From assembly GCF_000499845.2 (NCBI RefSeq), contig NC_023759.2, positions 48,706,172-48,770,171 on the forward strand: a DNA stretch of 64,000 nucleotides. Reading direction: 5' to 3'. A model generated the notes under the pieces. The model was given only the letters and a program-made list of their open reading frames with translations. It ran no database searches and had not been told where the DNA came from. Positions 36,801 through 48,936 of the stretch are shown piece by piece (the stretch's first letter is position 1; the number at the start of each line of letters is the position of its first letter). Source of the stretch: Phaseolus vulgaris. Taxonomy: Eukaryota; Streptophyta; Magnoliopsida; Fabales; Fabaceae. The position numbers were made by a program, and so were the translations under genes.

Positions 36801-37086
36801 AATTAAGATAATTATCCATATTTTGCTAACCTATTTTAAAAAATTTAACAAACATAAATTCTCTATCTAAAATTATGTTAGAGTTGAGAAGTAAAGAAAT
36901 AAATAAAGAAGTAAAAAAAATTGATGATTTTGTTGTATTAATTTAGAAGAAGATGGGAGTTATTAGAGTGGTGATATATTTAAATTTATGGTGGGCCAGT
37001 GTTGGGAAAGGAAGGCCCAGGTGATACCCAGTGCCACACACATACCATCTGCTCTGCTACTTGTTTTCCCAATCTAACAAACCCCT
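32084..37086. other. AT-rich intergenic DNA upstream of the RTFL gene
   Basis: Five kilobases without a recognisable gene. It contains a (TA)n tract (33822-33862) and a poly-A run (about 34289-34308). A less AT-rich patch at 34340-34740 has a minus-strand 67-codon frame of unknown identity. The last few hundred bases are probably the RTFL promoter. Confidence 0.5.
33822..33862. repeat. (TA)n microsatellite
   Basis: An uninterrupted alternating AT tract of about 41 bp. Confidence 0.95.
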
Positions 37087-37094
37087 TATAAATA
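37087..37094 (+). promoter_or_regulatory. TATA box of the RTFL gene
   Basis: TATAAATA, about 170 bp upstream of the ATG, followed by a pyrimidine-rich leader as is typical for plant genes. It would place transcription start near 37115-37125, just before the (CACT) repeat. Confidence 0.65.
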
Positions 37095-37126
37095 TTCACC
37101 CTCTCTCCCTTCTTCTCTTCTCCCTT

Positions 37127-37170
37127 CACTCACTCACTCACTCACTCACTCACTCACTCACTCACTCACT
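37127..37170 (+). repeat. (CACT)11 microsatellite in the RTFL 5' leader
   Basis: Eleven perfect CACT units lie between the TATA box and the start codon, so they are probably transcribed as part of the 5' UTR. A CT-rich stretch follows up to the ATG. Confidence 0.9.
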
Positions 37171-37259
37171 CCTCACTCATTCAACTCTCACTAAACTCAT
37201 CTTCCCACCCACTCATTCAAGTCAACAATTTCCTTCTCTTCTCTTCTCTTCTCTCCACC

Positions 37260-37526
37260 ATGGCTTCTTCCACTTCTGCATCCCCATGTAGTGCAACCAC
37301 CACCACCACTTTGTACTTCAATACTCCTGAGAACTGTAAGGTCTCAAAGAAAGAAGGTTCTTCTACCTCCACCACTTCCCCTCTCATCAACAATTCCTCC
37401 ACTCAGAGGAAGTGTGCTTTTGCTAGAAAGTGTGCAAGGTTGGTCAAAGAACAAAGGGCTCGTTTCTACATCATGAGACGCTGTGTCATAATGCTCATAT
37501 GCTGGCATGAGTACAGTGATTCATGA
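37260..37526 (+). CDS. DVL/ROTUNDIFOLIA-like small polypeptide
   Basis: Encodes 88 residues in a single exon. Residues 1-50 are Ser/Thr-rich and poorly structured. Residues 51-88 form the RTF domain that defines the DEVIL/ROTUNDIFOLIA FOUR-LIKE family ([38 protein letters not shown]). These plant-specific peptides associate with the plasma membrane and restrict polar cell proliferation; overexpression in Arabidopsis shortens leaves and organs. The ATG follows a TATA box, a (CACT)11 leader and a CT-rich stretch ending CTCTCCACCATGG, a good plant start context. TGA follows the conserved C-terminus directly. Family and length fit well; the exact RTFL/DVL paralogue cannot be named from the conserved tail alone. 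The 3' region (37527 to about 38000) is probably UTR. Confidence 0.93.
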   Translation: MASSTSASPCSATTTTTLYFNTPENCKVSKKEGSSTSTTSPLINNSSTQRKCAFARKCARLVKEQRARFYIMRRCVIMLICWHEYSDS

Positions 37527-37719
37527 AACACCACTAAATCTGCTTTCTGCTATCACAAAAAATATCTTCTCTTCTTCTCTCTTTCTTTTCTTCTTCTCTT
37601 CTTCCTCTATCTTTCTCTCTCTCTTCTCTTTGTATGAGATCCTTTTGTTGGACATGAACTTGTTCTTGGAGTCAACTGTACATACAAATCTCCTCTCTTT
37701 TTTTGTCAGCTACAATTAA

Positions 37720-40679
37720 TAATGGGGTTTCAACCTCTTCATGCTACTGCTGCTTTCAACTTTAATTTCTTATCTACCTCAAATAGGGCACATATATGGT
37801 AAATTAGAATTCAGAAATCAACTGAACTTGGTTTTTATAAACTTAGGTTATTTGTAGGAGTTTTTGTTGTTTGGGATTGAAGAAGAACTGAGATCTAAAA
37901 CCTGAGAGTGAGAGATTTTTCTTTGAAGCATTGCAGGGTGATGAGGTGTGTGCTAGGCTTTGTGTAGATCTAATGGGTGCTTAGGATGACGCAACACCAT
38001 ACTTTCTATAATCATTTCATGTAATTTCTTATTTCTCAACATGCTTCCACCGCTCTAAATAATTAATTGCATTTTTTTTAATAAAAAATTATGTTCTAGA
38101 GAATTACGATAGAATCATTTTTTTTTTTCAACTGATATTTTTCTAATGTTTGTGTTTAATTAATTGTAATTTAGTATTAAAATTAATAGGTCTACGCCAA
38201 ATAAATATAAACATCTTTGGAAGGAGCAAAGGGGCAAGCAACAAAGATGCCGTTTCCTCGGTCAAAGGTCTGCACTAACTTTGGTGCTAAATATTATTAT
38301 TACGGTGTTTACGAGACAAATTAAAAGTCATTTTTAAAGTCTTTATTACACTGAGATCTTTTTTGTTTGAATCACAAATCTATCTTCTGAATTCGGCAAG
38401 TTAGATATTTCTCATTTTAATACTATAAAATATTGTCAAATAAACAACCTATTTTTTCCAACAAAATCAATATTCGGTGTTATCTTTTAAATCTTATAAA
38501 TACCATTTTTTTTTAATTTTATAAATATAATTACCTTTATTATTTTATATTAAACAACATCAAAATTATAAAATAGCTAAGTTTCTTAAAAAAAAAATAT
38601 TTTAGTAAAATATTACAAAATTATGCCATTCATCTTGGATATTAGATTAGAAATTTATTGAAAAATAATACACATTTATTGATAAAAGTATATTTATATT
38701 TCTTTAATTGTTTAATTAGACATTCATATCTGGTGTATTTTTGATAAATGATATTAACCTATTTTTAATAAAATAAAAGTGAACTTTTTTTTTAAATATC
38801 AATACAAAATTAAATAAAAAATTTGAAATATAAAAAATAAAGATATTTATAAAAAGTTGTTTTCTATAAAATAGATTTCATTTTATTATAGGTAATGTTG
38901 GTTATTAGAAATACAAAAATAATATATATTATTTAAAAATTTAGAAAAATGTAAGTATCATATTATTACAGTGTAAATATTTTTAAAACTAATATATATA
39001 AGTATCATTTTAGGAAAAAAAATGCAATTATATATTATTTGGTATTGAAATTATCAACTATTTTTTTTAAATATTACGAGTGGGTGGCAAAATAGATTAT
39101 TTTGGAGAAAGTCCCAATTCCCAAGGCAATTTATTTATTTTTTGTAAAATGACAAAATTGTCCAGTGAAAAAGATGCTTTTTGAACACTTTTTAACAGGT
39201 AGATGTAACAGAGAGAGTTGGACCGAGAAAGTTGTGAAGGGACATTGATGGAATTCGGTCCACTGCATGTTCTTATGGATTGATTAATTATGATATTAAG
39301 TGTAAATTTTCGGAAGAGTAATTGAAATGCAACAGAGGGGTGATATCGTCCATGAAATAATTTATTTACAGCTGGGTTTGCTGTTGTTTACACAGTGGGA
39401 GTGAAGTTGCAGAACTGCCACCAGAACCTGACTCTGCGTAGAAAAACAAAACAAAACATGTTAAATAAATAATATCTTTTTTATTTTCAAGATCGGGTAA
39501 AGATTATTTAATTTACGAAGGTGGAATTCTCCTTGGGAATCATAACTGAATTAAGCTCTTTTTTTTTTTAAGGAAAATAACCATTTACTTGGCCACTAAT
39601 AGTAAAAAAAAATTGTATGAAAAAGTAAAAAAAAAAGTAAAATAATAATATTGTTATTGTTTTGATGACTTTGGGAATGGTAGGTTGGCACAGACGCTGA
39701 CAATGGCATCGCAGGCGAGCGAGCAACACATGAACTCTCACTCACTTGGACACGAGTTAACTTGAATTATTTAAATGGAAACAAGTTCAAGAGTTACTGT
39801 TTAGGGTTTTTTTTATCAATAAATTAACTTTAAATTGTCGTTTTTTACTAACATCACGAGAAAGTGTTGCTAGAGATACAAATAGGAAGAAAATTTAGTT
39901 GTTTATTTATTAAACAGTTCTTAGAAGAACTAGAAACATCTTAAAGTGGTTAGGTTTTAGGTTAATTATAAAAAGAATTTTAGTTTTTTTATAAAACAAA
40001 TAAAAGACCTTTAATATTATTAAGATTATAATATTCATGCATATATATTATGTTAATGATAATAATAGTACTTTTTATTAATACTTTGAGATTATTTATT
40101 CATTTTTTTCTTAAAATCTTATAGTTTATTTTATTTAAATTTATTTACCTTTTATGTAATGGTGTTCTTACTGTCTCACTAAAATAATGTACAGACTTGC
40201 ACCCTTTATATCAATCTTTTTCTTGTGAAACTTAACAAGTATGATTATAAGTTGTATGTTTTTAAAATAAAAGACTCCTATCACTATGAATTTATCCTCA
40301 CATCATAAGTTGTGTGTTTATAAATAACATATATGTTACTTATTTCATGTTAAGTTTTATCTTCACACTTCTTTTTTACAAAAAAGTTAATTCAACTAAA
40401 TTTATAGTTTAGGTGATAGTTGACATGCTAAAAAAAATGCATACACGACTAAGCTTAAACAGTTATATATAAGGAGATTTTGAGACTATATAGAATGTCT
40501 TCCAGCATTGTGTCTAATAGATATATTAGGTTTACTTTTCAATTTTGAAAAACTCTAGACTCTGCAAAATACTTTGGAGACTAGACTAGAATGAGTTTTA
40601 TATATATCATTCTCAAACAGATAAGCAATCTAATTTTTAGAATATCGGTTGAGAATGTGTGTATTTGATCATCTAGGTA
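37720..40679. other. RTFL 3' flank and AT-rich intergenic DNA
   Basis: 37527 to about 38040 is probably 3' UTR or flank. Farther on there is no recognised gene. Small, less AT-rich patches at 39180-39440 and 39690-39770 contain no frame or RNA I can identify. Confidence 0.45.
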
Positions 40680-41190
40680 GTTGGAATGAAAATTTGTCTG
40701 TGCTAGAGTTCACATATGTTAGTATTTGGATGACACAACATGGAAGTTTTACATGGAGGAAGTGTAAAAATCCTTTGAGTTGGTACTAGGATGGAAAGAC
40801 AGTTTTGCTTGGACCAGAGTTACTCTAGAATATCACTAAGAAGGTGAAGCAAATTCAAGTGAGATGAAAGCTTCTGAGAGTACGAAGAGCTATCAAATTG
40901 AGAAATACATCTTCTAAGTTTATTGGACCTTATCAAATTCTAAGAAAGATAGGTCCAGTGGCTTGCAGTATCACTCTACCTCCTTAGTTAGGAAACCTAC
41001 ATAGTGTGTTTCATCTGTGTCAACTGAGAAAGTATATTCCTGATCCTAGCCATGTGTTGGAAGTGGATGATTTATAATTCAAGGAAGACTTATCCTTTGA
41101 GACAAAGTCAGTTAGGATTGAAGATCAGTAGAGTAAAAACAACTCAAAGGAAAGACCATCAGTATAGTGAAGGTGTTGTAGGATGTTATT
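40680..41190 (+). pseudogene. Ty3/gypsy integrase C-terminal fossil
   Basis: Plus-strand reading shows the region between the integrase core and the chromodomain-type end of a gypsy polyprotein: LSWYWDGKTVLLGPELL, KVKQIQ, SSKFIGPYQILRKIGPVA, GNLHSVFHLCQLRKYIPDPSH and VRIEDQ. It is broken by several in-frame stops (for example after GPELL and after TLPP). No LTRs, reverse transcriptase or catalytic integrase residues remain nearby. It is a dead fragment that marks an old insertion. Confidence 0.85.
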
Positions 41191-41354
41191 AGGTATGGTG
41201 ATTCCATGCAGAAAATGGAAGAAACCATGAGATAAACTTGTCCCTACATCTTTTTAGTAAGATAATTTTTGAAAAATTTTGTTGTTGAGAATAATGTAAG
41301 GGCCTAGAAAATAATTTTAAAACAGTAGTATAGTATAATTAAAATGGTAAGTTT

Positions 41355-41532
41355 ATTATAAATAATTGGTAGTTAAAAGATATCAATTTAGAAACTATTT
41401 ATCAATAATATAAACTAATTTAGATACCAATAATTTTTTTAGTCTCTAAAATATTATATAATTTAGTCAATGTATCTACTAATTATTTTTTGTCTCTAAA
41501 ATTAGTTTCTATTTAGTGATTTTATAATAATG
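41355..41532. mobile_element. Right half of the CACTA-type MITE
   Basis: Matches the family from the centre ('aataattggtagttaaaa') to a degraded right end ('tttagtgattttataataatg'). The left arm is missing and the terminal GTAGTG is lost. Moderate divergence. Confidence 0.65.
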
Positions 41533-43098
41533 TGATATCTGAATATCTTATTATTCAAGTGAAAAATTCATATAAATAACAAAATTACTTATTCAAGTTT
41601 CATTTTAAAATAACAACCATTCCTCTAGAAATACTTTTTGTTTTCTCCTTTGCTTTCTCTCTAAATTTTTGACTCCATTCTACATCATATGTGATTCCAT
41701 GATTAGTCTTTGTGAGTTCAAGATCCTAGAAATGTGTTACATATCATTAATCAAAATTTTGTAATGCATGTTAGGTTATCTTTGCATATTTTGGGAGCTA
41801 AAACTCCTTTATGGTAGTCACTCATCTAATAGGATAAGAGAAGTTAGAATTGAGTTGCAATAATATTCTAGATTATAAGATTTTGAATATGAAAATGACA
41901 TGGTTATCCGTTACAAGGTCAAAATTTCTCTTACAAGATTATTGTTAATTGTTTAAGATAAAGTGTTAATTTAATTAATAAGATTATTGTTAATTGTTTA
42001 AGATAAAGTGTTACTTTAATTAATAGACATAGGAATTTTTAGACTGTATAACAATTGTCACAATTAATTAATAGAGTATCTTTTCCTTTATTATCTAGTT
42101 TATGATAAAACTATATAAAACTTACTTTTCAATCTTTATGTTGATTCAATTAAAAGAACTAACACCTTTTAAACTTAATAATTAACTTTTTGTAAGAAAA
42201 TATGTTAAATTGAGTTTTTGCTTTTATGACTTAATTATAATAACTATAAAAGATTGGTCATCTAACCGATTCTTAAAAAAAGTCAAGGAAGTTTTTAAAT
42301 TTATTGTATATTTCAAATTGAAGAATTTAAAACTATCTATGAAGTATTTTCTTGAAGTGAATGAAAAAATAAATAGGAATTAGAATTTTGTGAGTTGAAG
42401 TTTATCTACACTAATTAAATATTACAAATTGTTGCCGTGTAAGATAAATATTGAATTGTAATACTAATTGTGTTGTCTATAATATATATTATCTTGGTGA
42501 TACTTTCTTTTCGTGTTAGTTTGATATAATGAGTCATTATATTTTTCTTGAAGTGGTGTTAGTTTTATAAGGGTTATATGTCATCATGCACTGTACCAAT
42601 TTGGATAATTTTATGCAGGTTTTGAATCCTTCGGATTTGTTGTTATTTTCTCTAAACATGGTCAAGCTTACAGGTTTTGTAGTCAAAGATTTTGGTTTTC
42701 CTCCAAAACCTTCTTTTGATGCAATATGTGTGCAATCAAATAAAACATACTCTGAGAATCTTAGATTAAGTTAATGATTACACAGTACAAGGAAGTGGGA
42801 AAAGAAGAGAAGGGAAATGGTTCATGCTTCAATGGTGAAAACATAATCATCCCATGTCCCAATCCACTCTTATGCTTAGATTATTTCTAAAATCTCCATC
42901 TATGCTTAGATTTGATTTGGACCACTACTTATCATTTACTTATGCAATATTAGACAACTAAAATAATAGAAAGTAATAAATAAAACTAAAAATATTATCC
43001 AAAAGGAAGGAAAATGTTATTTTATTATAAAGAAAGGAAATCAAAAGTTTTTTTAACGTAATTATGAATTTTGATCAAATTACTATAAAATTCATTAT
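41533..43098. other. AT-rich intergenic DNA
   Basis: No gene recognised. Contains a 45-bp tandem duplication at 41936-42025. A 62-codon frame at 42586-42774 (QVLNPSDLLLFSLNM, VVKDFGFPPKP) looks more protein-like than its surroundings but matches no family known to me. Confidence 0.45.
41936..42025. repeat. 45-bp tandem duplication
   Basis: Two adjacent copies starting AGATTATTGTTAATTGTTTA (41936 and 41981), nearly identical. Confidence 0.9.
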
Positions 43099-43542
43099 CT
43101 ACAATAAATTCATTAAATAAAAACTAAATTTAAAGATAAAAAATAATTAATCATTATATTAACTAAATTAATATATTATTTTAGAGACTAAAAAATTATT
43201 AGTATCTAAAGTAGTTTCTATTATTAATATAAAATTATAAAATTATTTTTAAATTGATATCTAAATTAGCTACGAAGATTTAACTACTAATATTTTAGAT
43301 CTTAAATTAATCTCAATTAGTGATTTATAGACTAATTTAGAATATAAAATATTAGTAGATAAAATCTTGGTAGTTAATAGTTAAATATCAGTCTAAAAAT
43401 TACTTTATAAATTTTTATTAGTAATAGAAATTATTTTAAAAAACAAATATCTTTTAGTTTCTAAAATATTTATAATTTAATCCAATATTAATTAATTATT
43501 TTGGTTTTATAATTAATTAAAATTTGATGATTTTTTTTAATG
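43099..43542. mobile_element. Old, enlarged CACTA-type MITE copy
   Basis: Starts CTACAATAAATTCATTAAAT (the first two bases of CACTA are lost) and ends TTTGATGATTTTTTTTAATG. TAT lies at 43096-43098 and TAT at 43543-43545, a plausible surviving target duplication. Both arms and the palindromic core are recognisable but strongly diverged, and it is longer than intact copies. Confidence 0.6.
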
Positions 43543-43545
43543 TAT

Positions 43546-45878
43546 ATGTGATGCCAGTATTTTTTATATATATCTAAATTTGAGTGTAATTTATATTTAG
43601 GGGGAAAAAATCAAACTCTATCAAGTATCATTATCTTTTGTCCCCTGTTTTAACCATCTTTGTCTAGTTTGTTGTCATATATCAAACAACATGTACCCAT
43701 CTAAATAATGGCATCTCATAACCTCGAAAAATTGATAGTTCATTCTTCATAATTGTTGAACAGTGCTGTTTCTCTCTCTCACTCTGCACTTTTTTTTACA
43801 TATTGAACCCCTGTAATTATCAATCAATAATTGTTTTTCGTTATTTGTTTGTGAAACCCTTTTACAAGGATTTTTGTTTCTCATAGACAATCTATTTTAT
43901 TTTCTACAAATACTCAATTTATCCATCCGATTTTCTCTCACTATCTTAAAGTGAAATTGATTATTTAAAAAAAATTATATTTAAACTATCTCTTTCTTTT
44001 AAAACAATTTCTTTAAATTTTATTTTCTTTTAAACTAAATATTATTTGAACGATATGTAATTGCTTAAGCGAAGAGTTAATCCTTTAAGTGATGAGACGT
44101 ATAGTTTCAGCGTTGGCCTATAACTTAAACGAGAGAAAAGTTAAGACAATTTTTTTTCTTTTAGAAAATATCACTTAAATATTATACATGATACTTTATC
44201 ACAAATTATTTTTTATTAATTAGATATTAGTTTCTCCGGTATTTATCTGTTGAGAAAATGAATATGTGATTCAAATTAAAGTCATTGAATAAGTAGTTGG
44301 TAAATTAAAATTAGAATTAACACAATTTGCAAAATTAAAAGGACACTATATTTTAAAGTTATAAAATTAAATATAGTGAAAGTAAATATCATATTTGAAC
44401 ATTTTAACTATGAATCATAACCTTAGTACTATAGAATAAAATTTCATTCATGACCATAACCTTAGCACTATATATATTTTTTTATTTTTTTATTTTTTTA
44501 TATTTTTTTTTTTTTGAAGAAATTTGTAAGAAAAAGATGAAACCAGACGCATCCTAGCAATCAAAATAGTTACTCAAGATCCAAAGTGAGAAGGATAAAG
44601 GTAAGGAAAAAAAAGAAAGAAGGAGGGAAAGAAATAAAGAAAAAAATGTAAAAATGAAATATAAGAAGTAAAAGACAAACAAATATTATACAAGTTACTG
44701 AGATAATGATGAAGAAAATGTTAAAAGGGATAAAAAATATATTTTAAAAATTCAGAAATTGAATTAAAAATTAGATAAAATAGATAATTGTTGATAGTTT
44801 TTTATTGACTATTGGAAGGTTTAAAACCTATATATATAGAGAGAGTGTAAGTATTGCTTGTTCATTTAAATTTTGAATATTTAAAGTCATCCTTATACTA
44901 TTTTTAAATTACATTACATTAAATTTAAATACTAAAATGGGTTTAATTAGATAAGAAAATATCGAGAATCTAATATACTATTTAAATTACATTACATCAA
45001 CTCTAAATACTAAAATGGATTTAATTAGAGAACTAAAGAAATGTAAGATATGGAAGATTTGCTTTTAAATTTGTTTACTAAAACAATATTTTTAAATTTA
45101 TAGGATCAACAATTTTTTTTTAAAATAAGCCATTTTACCTAAAAACTAGGAAAACAATTTTTCATGTCATTTAATTAATTACTTTTATTGTTTAATTTTA
45201 GGAAAAAATTATTAAATAATAACTAATTTTAGAGAGAAAAAATTTATTAATTAAAAATTATGTACTATTTTATAAATTAAAAAAATTATTAATATATAAA
45301 TTAGTTTATATTATTAATAAAAAATTATAATATACGGATTGGTATTTTTAATGAAATTTTCTATTTTTAAGTAGTAGTTAATTGTTTAGTGTGCTTCCTT
45401 GATAAATATACGGATTGGTATTTTTAATTAAATTTTATATTTTTACTTTAATTTAGTACAAAAGTAAAACAAAATCATTCTGATCTAGAGTAATTCATAA
45501 TTTTTTTTTTTAATTTGGTTATTTATGGAAAATATTGGGTCACAGTTTTGTCCTTAAAAAATATTATCATAAATTAAGGAAAAAGATGTATATAAACTCA
45601 CATTGATCTCAACTCCTAAGCATGGTGGATAATTTTATTTTTAAAAGGTATCTAGGTAGATGTATATAATCTGACATTGACATTTAACTATATTAGATGA
45701 TTTTATCTTTAAAGATATATCGCTAGATTAAGAAAATAAGATATATATAAATTAACATTGATCTCGACTTTTAGGTGATATAAAATATTAGACATATCGA
45801 AACAAAGAAAAAAATAGAGAAAAATTTAGAATAAGATATAACAAATTATAAATCTTAGTGTTCTTATGTGTATAACTC

Positions 45879-45926
<48 letters not shown>

Positions 45927-48557
45927 GTATCCTTTTATAAACATTGGGTATTATTGTGAATCCTTATAATTATTATTATTGGGAATATTCAACAATTTTA
46001 ATAGACTAAATATAATATTTTATATTTCTAATTTCTCGTGTGGACGCATTGATGCCCCTTATTATTATTTTTACGATAAAATTGGTGTTGTTCGTGTTAA
46101 TATATAAACAATTTCTATTTTAGCCCTACCTATTTTATTCTTTCTTTTTTCTATATTTCTTTTTAATATTTTGATTAGCCTTTGTAAAATTTATAAGTTC
46201 AATCCTATTGATAAGTTGTTATTTGACTCAGAGATAGAGAAAATAAAATAATAATAATAATAATAACACTTGGAGAATTATAGTAGAGAACCAAAAATTT
46301 CTTCAAAAATTCTAAGATGATTTAAGATGCTACATTAGGAGGATCAACGATGTTGAAGAACCCTAAAGAAGCAACCATAATAATTGAGGATACCTTCTCC
46401 TCTACATATCATTAGCCCCCAACAAGATAGAATAGGAAATAAGTGTTGAGAATTAACAATTATAATATTATTCTTTTATAATATAATTTTTTATGAGGTT
46501 TTCCTGCAACTAAATAGATTTATCAACTCTTATGAATAATGTGACATAAGAAACGAGTAAGAACACACTTTGAAGGGATTTAAGATCAAGTGAAATATTG
46601 ATTCACCACTTGAAGAATTTTTTAAAAAGAAAATAATCTAAATTAAAGGTATAAACTATCATTACACTTATTTTTTTTATCATTTTTTCAATTATGCTAT
46701 ACTTTATAAGTTGGAAAGCAACCATAGAAGACTTTTTCGTCTTTCTTTTTATTTTTGAGACGTAATCTTTATTGGTTATTTTTCATGGATATATTCCTTT
46801 TGACATATATGTATGTTTATGTGTGTGACTTTCATTAAGCTATATATTTGATCTATTTATTGTCTTAATATTTGTTATTTTTCTGAAAACTATGACTTGA
46901 TTTTATAGTTGAAAGATCATAGGAGTATTTATGGTCAGATTGGGTATGATAGGATTTGAACAAATCTAACCTACTAAAAAATATTATATTGAATTGGGTT
47001 GAGTTAGATTTGATTTTTACATTTTTTATATTAAATTAATCCAATTCAATCGACTCTTAAGCATATTGGATTGAATTGCGTTAATTAGATCAAAATTTTA
47101 AAAAACATTCTTTTTTTTGTTAAAAGTAGTTCTCAAATATCAATTTAATTAAAAAAAAAGACAACCTTTACATAAATTAATTAAAAGCTTTCAAATTAGT
47201 CAAATCTTGTTTGTCCAAACTAATTTAAAACATATAAAAAAATAGCATAATTATCCATAACACAATTTTATAAGAATGAATGTGACTCATACTAAATACA
47301 TCACTCAACCAAATATAATTGAATTGGATTAGATTGATTTGAGTTACAAATAATCAACTCAATAAATATCCATAAAGATCGATTAAAAAATACATCTATA
47401 ATCTAAATTTAGCAGAGATTAACCAATCAGTTATATTATAAAAAGTGAAGTTTGAATTATTAGTTATTATATTAATTTCCAAATTAATGATAACTTATGA
47501 ATAAATGGTTATTAATTCATTTGAACGATATAGAGAATAAGAATAGTTATGTGTATTCTTGAAAAAGGATAACAGGTACACGTGAATTGTTGAAATTTGA
47601 TCCAAAAATTATTTTCTCATTAATAGTTCGTTTATTGTATATCATTTTATTCTACGAACCTTCAATATCATTGTAAATTCTTTAATTTATTAACGTGAAT
47701 ATTTAGTAATTTGAATACGATAAACACAATATCTTATATGATGCAGTGATCTGTAAACACAAAAATACTCTCTTGTGATTATTTTGCAACAATGGTCACA
47801 TCAACGTAAATAAATCCAGATCTTAGAACCTTGAATGCATTTAATTGCATTCAATATTTTTCTTACAAAGTATTAAGTGACCGAAAGAGAATTTTGATGG
47901 TTGGTGATAATTGTAGTTAATTAAAGTAAAATTGTGTAGAGAAAAAAAATGATTGAATATAAAAAGTAATAGGGTTTGCAAGGGAAGGAAGAAAAGTGAA
48001 GAAAAAGGGCCGAAGGAAAGGGGGAGTGGCCCTGATGGGTGGGCTCAGATGGGTAAAATCCAAGAAAGGTGGGACCAAAAGCGAAGCATGTGTAGAAAGG
48101 GTGTTTGAGAAGTTGAGGCAAGAAAAACCCGTGGGTAAAGGAAAGGACTAGTTAGTGGGTGGGCCGGGCCCAAGGACATGGTCAACGGTCACATCACCAA
48201 AGGGATGGCACGTGTTGCTTTGGGATTGGAGCGTTGGGGAAAGAGAAGAAAGAAAAAAGAGTATGATGTGAGTGCGAAGCAGAGACACTCAGACACCGCG
48301 CACGCACACTGACACATCAACTGCTTCCTGTTCTCACCCACTCTCTGTCCTTTTCTTTTCTCACCCACTCATAATATTACTACTAATGTACCAATTATTT
48401 TTAATTATCTTTAATACTAACACCTAATCCATGCAAATCTAAACACACAAAAAATAGTTATAATTTTCTCTATTTTCTTTATTTAATTTAAAATAAAATT
48501 TCCCTAAATTCATGAGAGTAAGTTAAATAACAATTAGTTAAAAAATAATGGTATGTT
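43546..48557. other. AT-rich intergenic DNA with scattered repeats
   Basis: No gene recognised. Contains a partial MITE relic at about 45199-45330, short imperfect direct repeats (about 44897-45028 and 45331-45445), a (TA)n array, an (AAT)n tract at about 46244-46267, and a degenerate TTGAATTGGGTTGAGTT-type repeat region at 46920-47400. A compositionally distinct, G-rich patch at 47950-48330 is treated under findings. Confidence 0.45.
45882..45923. repeat. (TA)n microsatellite
   Basis: An uninterrupted alternating AT tract of about 42 bp. Confidence 0.95.
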
Positions 48558-48936
48558 CACTAAGAAAATTATTAAACATTATTAAACAGAAATTAAATTT
48601 AAAAAATAATAATTAATTATTATAATGACTAAATTAGATATTATTTTAAAAACTAAAAAAAATTGATTTCTAAATTAGTTTATATTATTATTCAATGATT
48701 TTTAAATGGTATCTAATTAGCTACCAAAAAATTAATTACAAATTATTTAGATTCTAAATTTGGTAACAAAAATTTTAATAGCTAATTAGATACCAATTTA
48801 TAAACCATTTAACAATAATATAAACTAATTTAAAAATCAATTTTTTTAGTTTTTAAAATAGTCTTTAATTTAGGCATTATATCAATTAATTATTTTTTTC
48901 TCTAAAATTAATTTTTATTTCATATTTTTTTTAACG
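48558..48936. mobile_element. Full-length, diverged CACTA-type MITE
   Basis: Begins CACTAAGAAAATTATTAAAC and ends with a degenerate mirror (TTTCATATTTTTTTTAACG). It keeps the palindromic centre ('tctaattagctaccaaaa' mirrored by 'ttttaatagctaattaga'). Its length of about 379 bp equals that of intact copies. Terminal mutations hide any target duplication. Confidence 0.75.
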
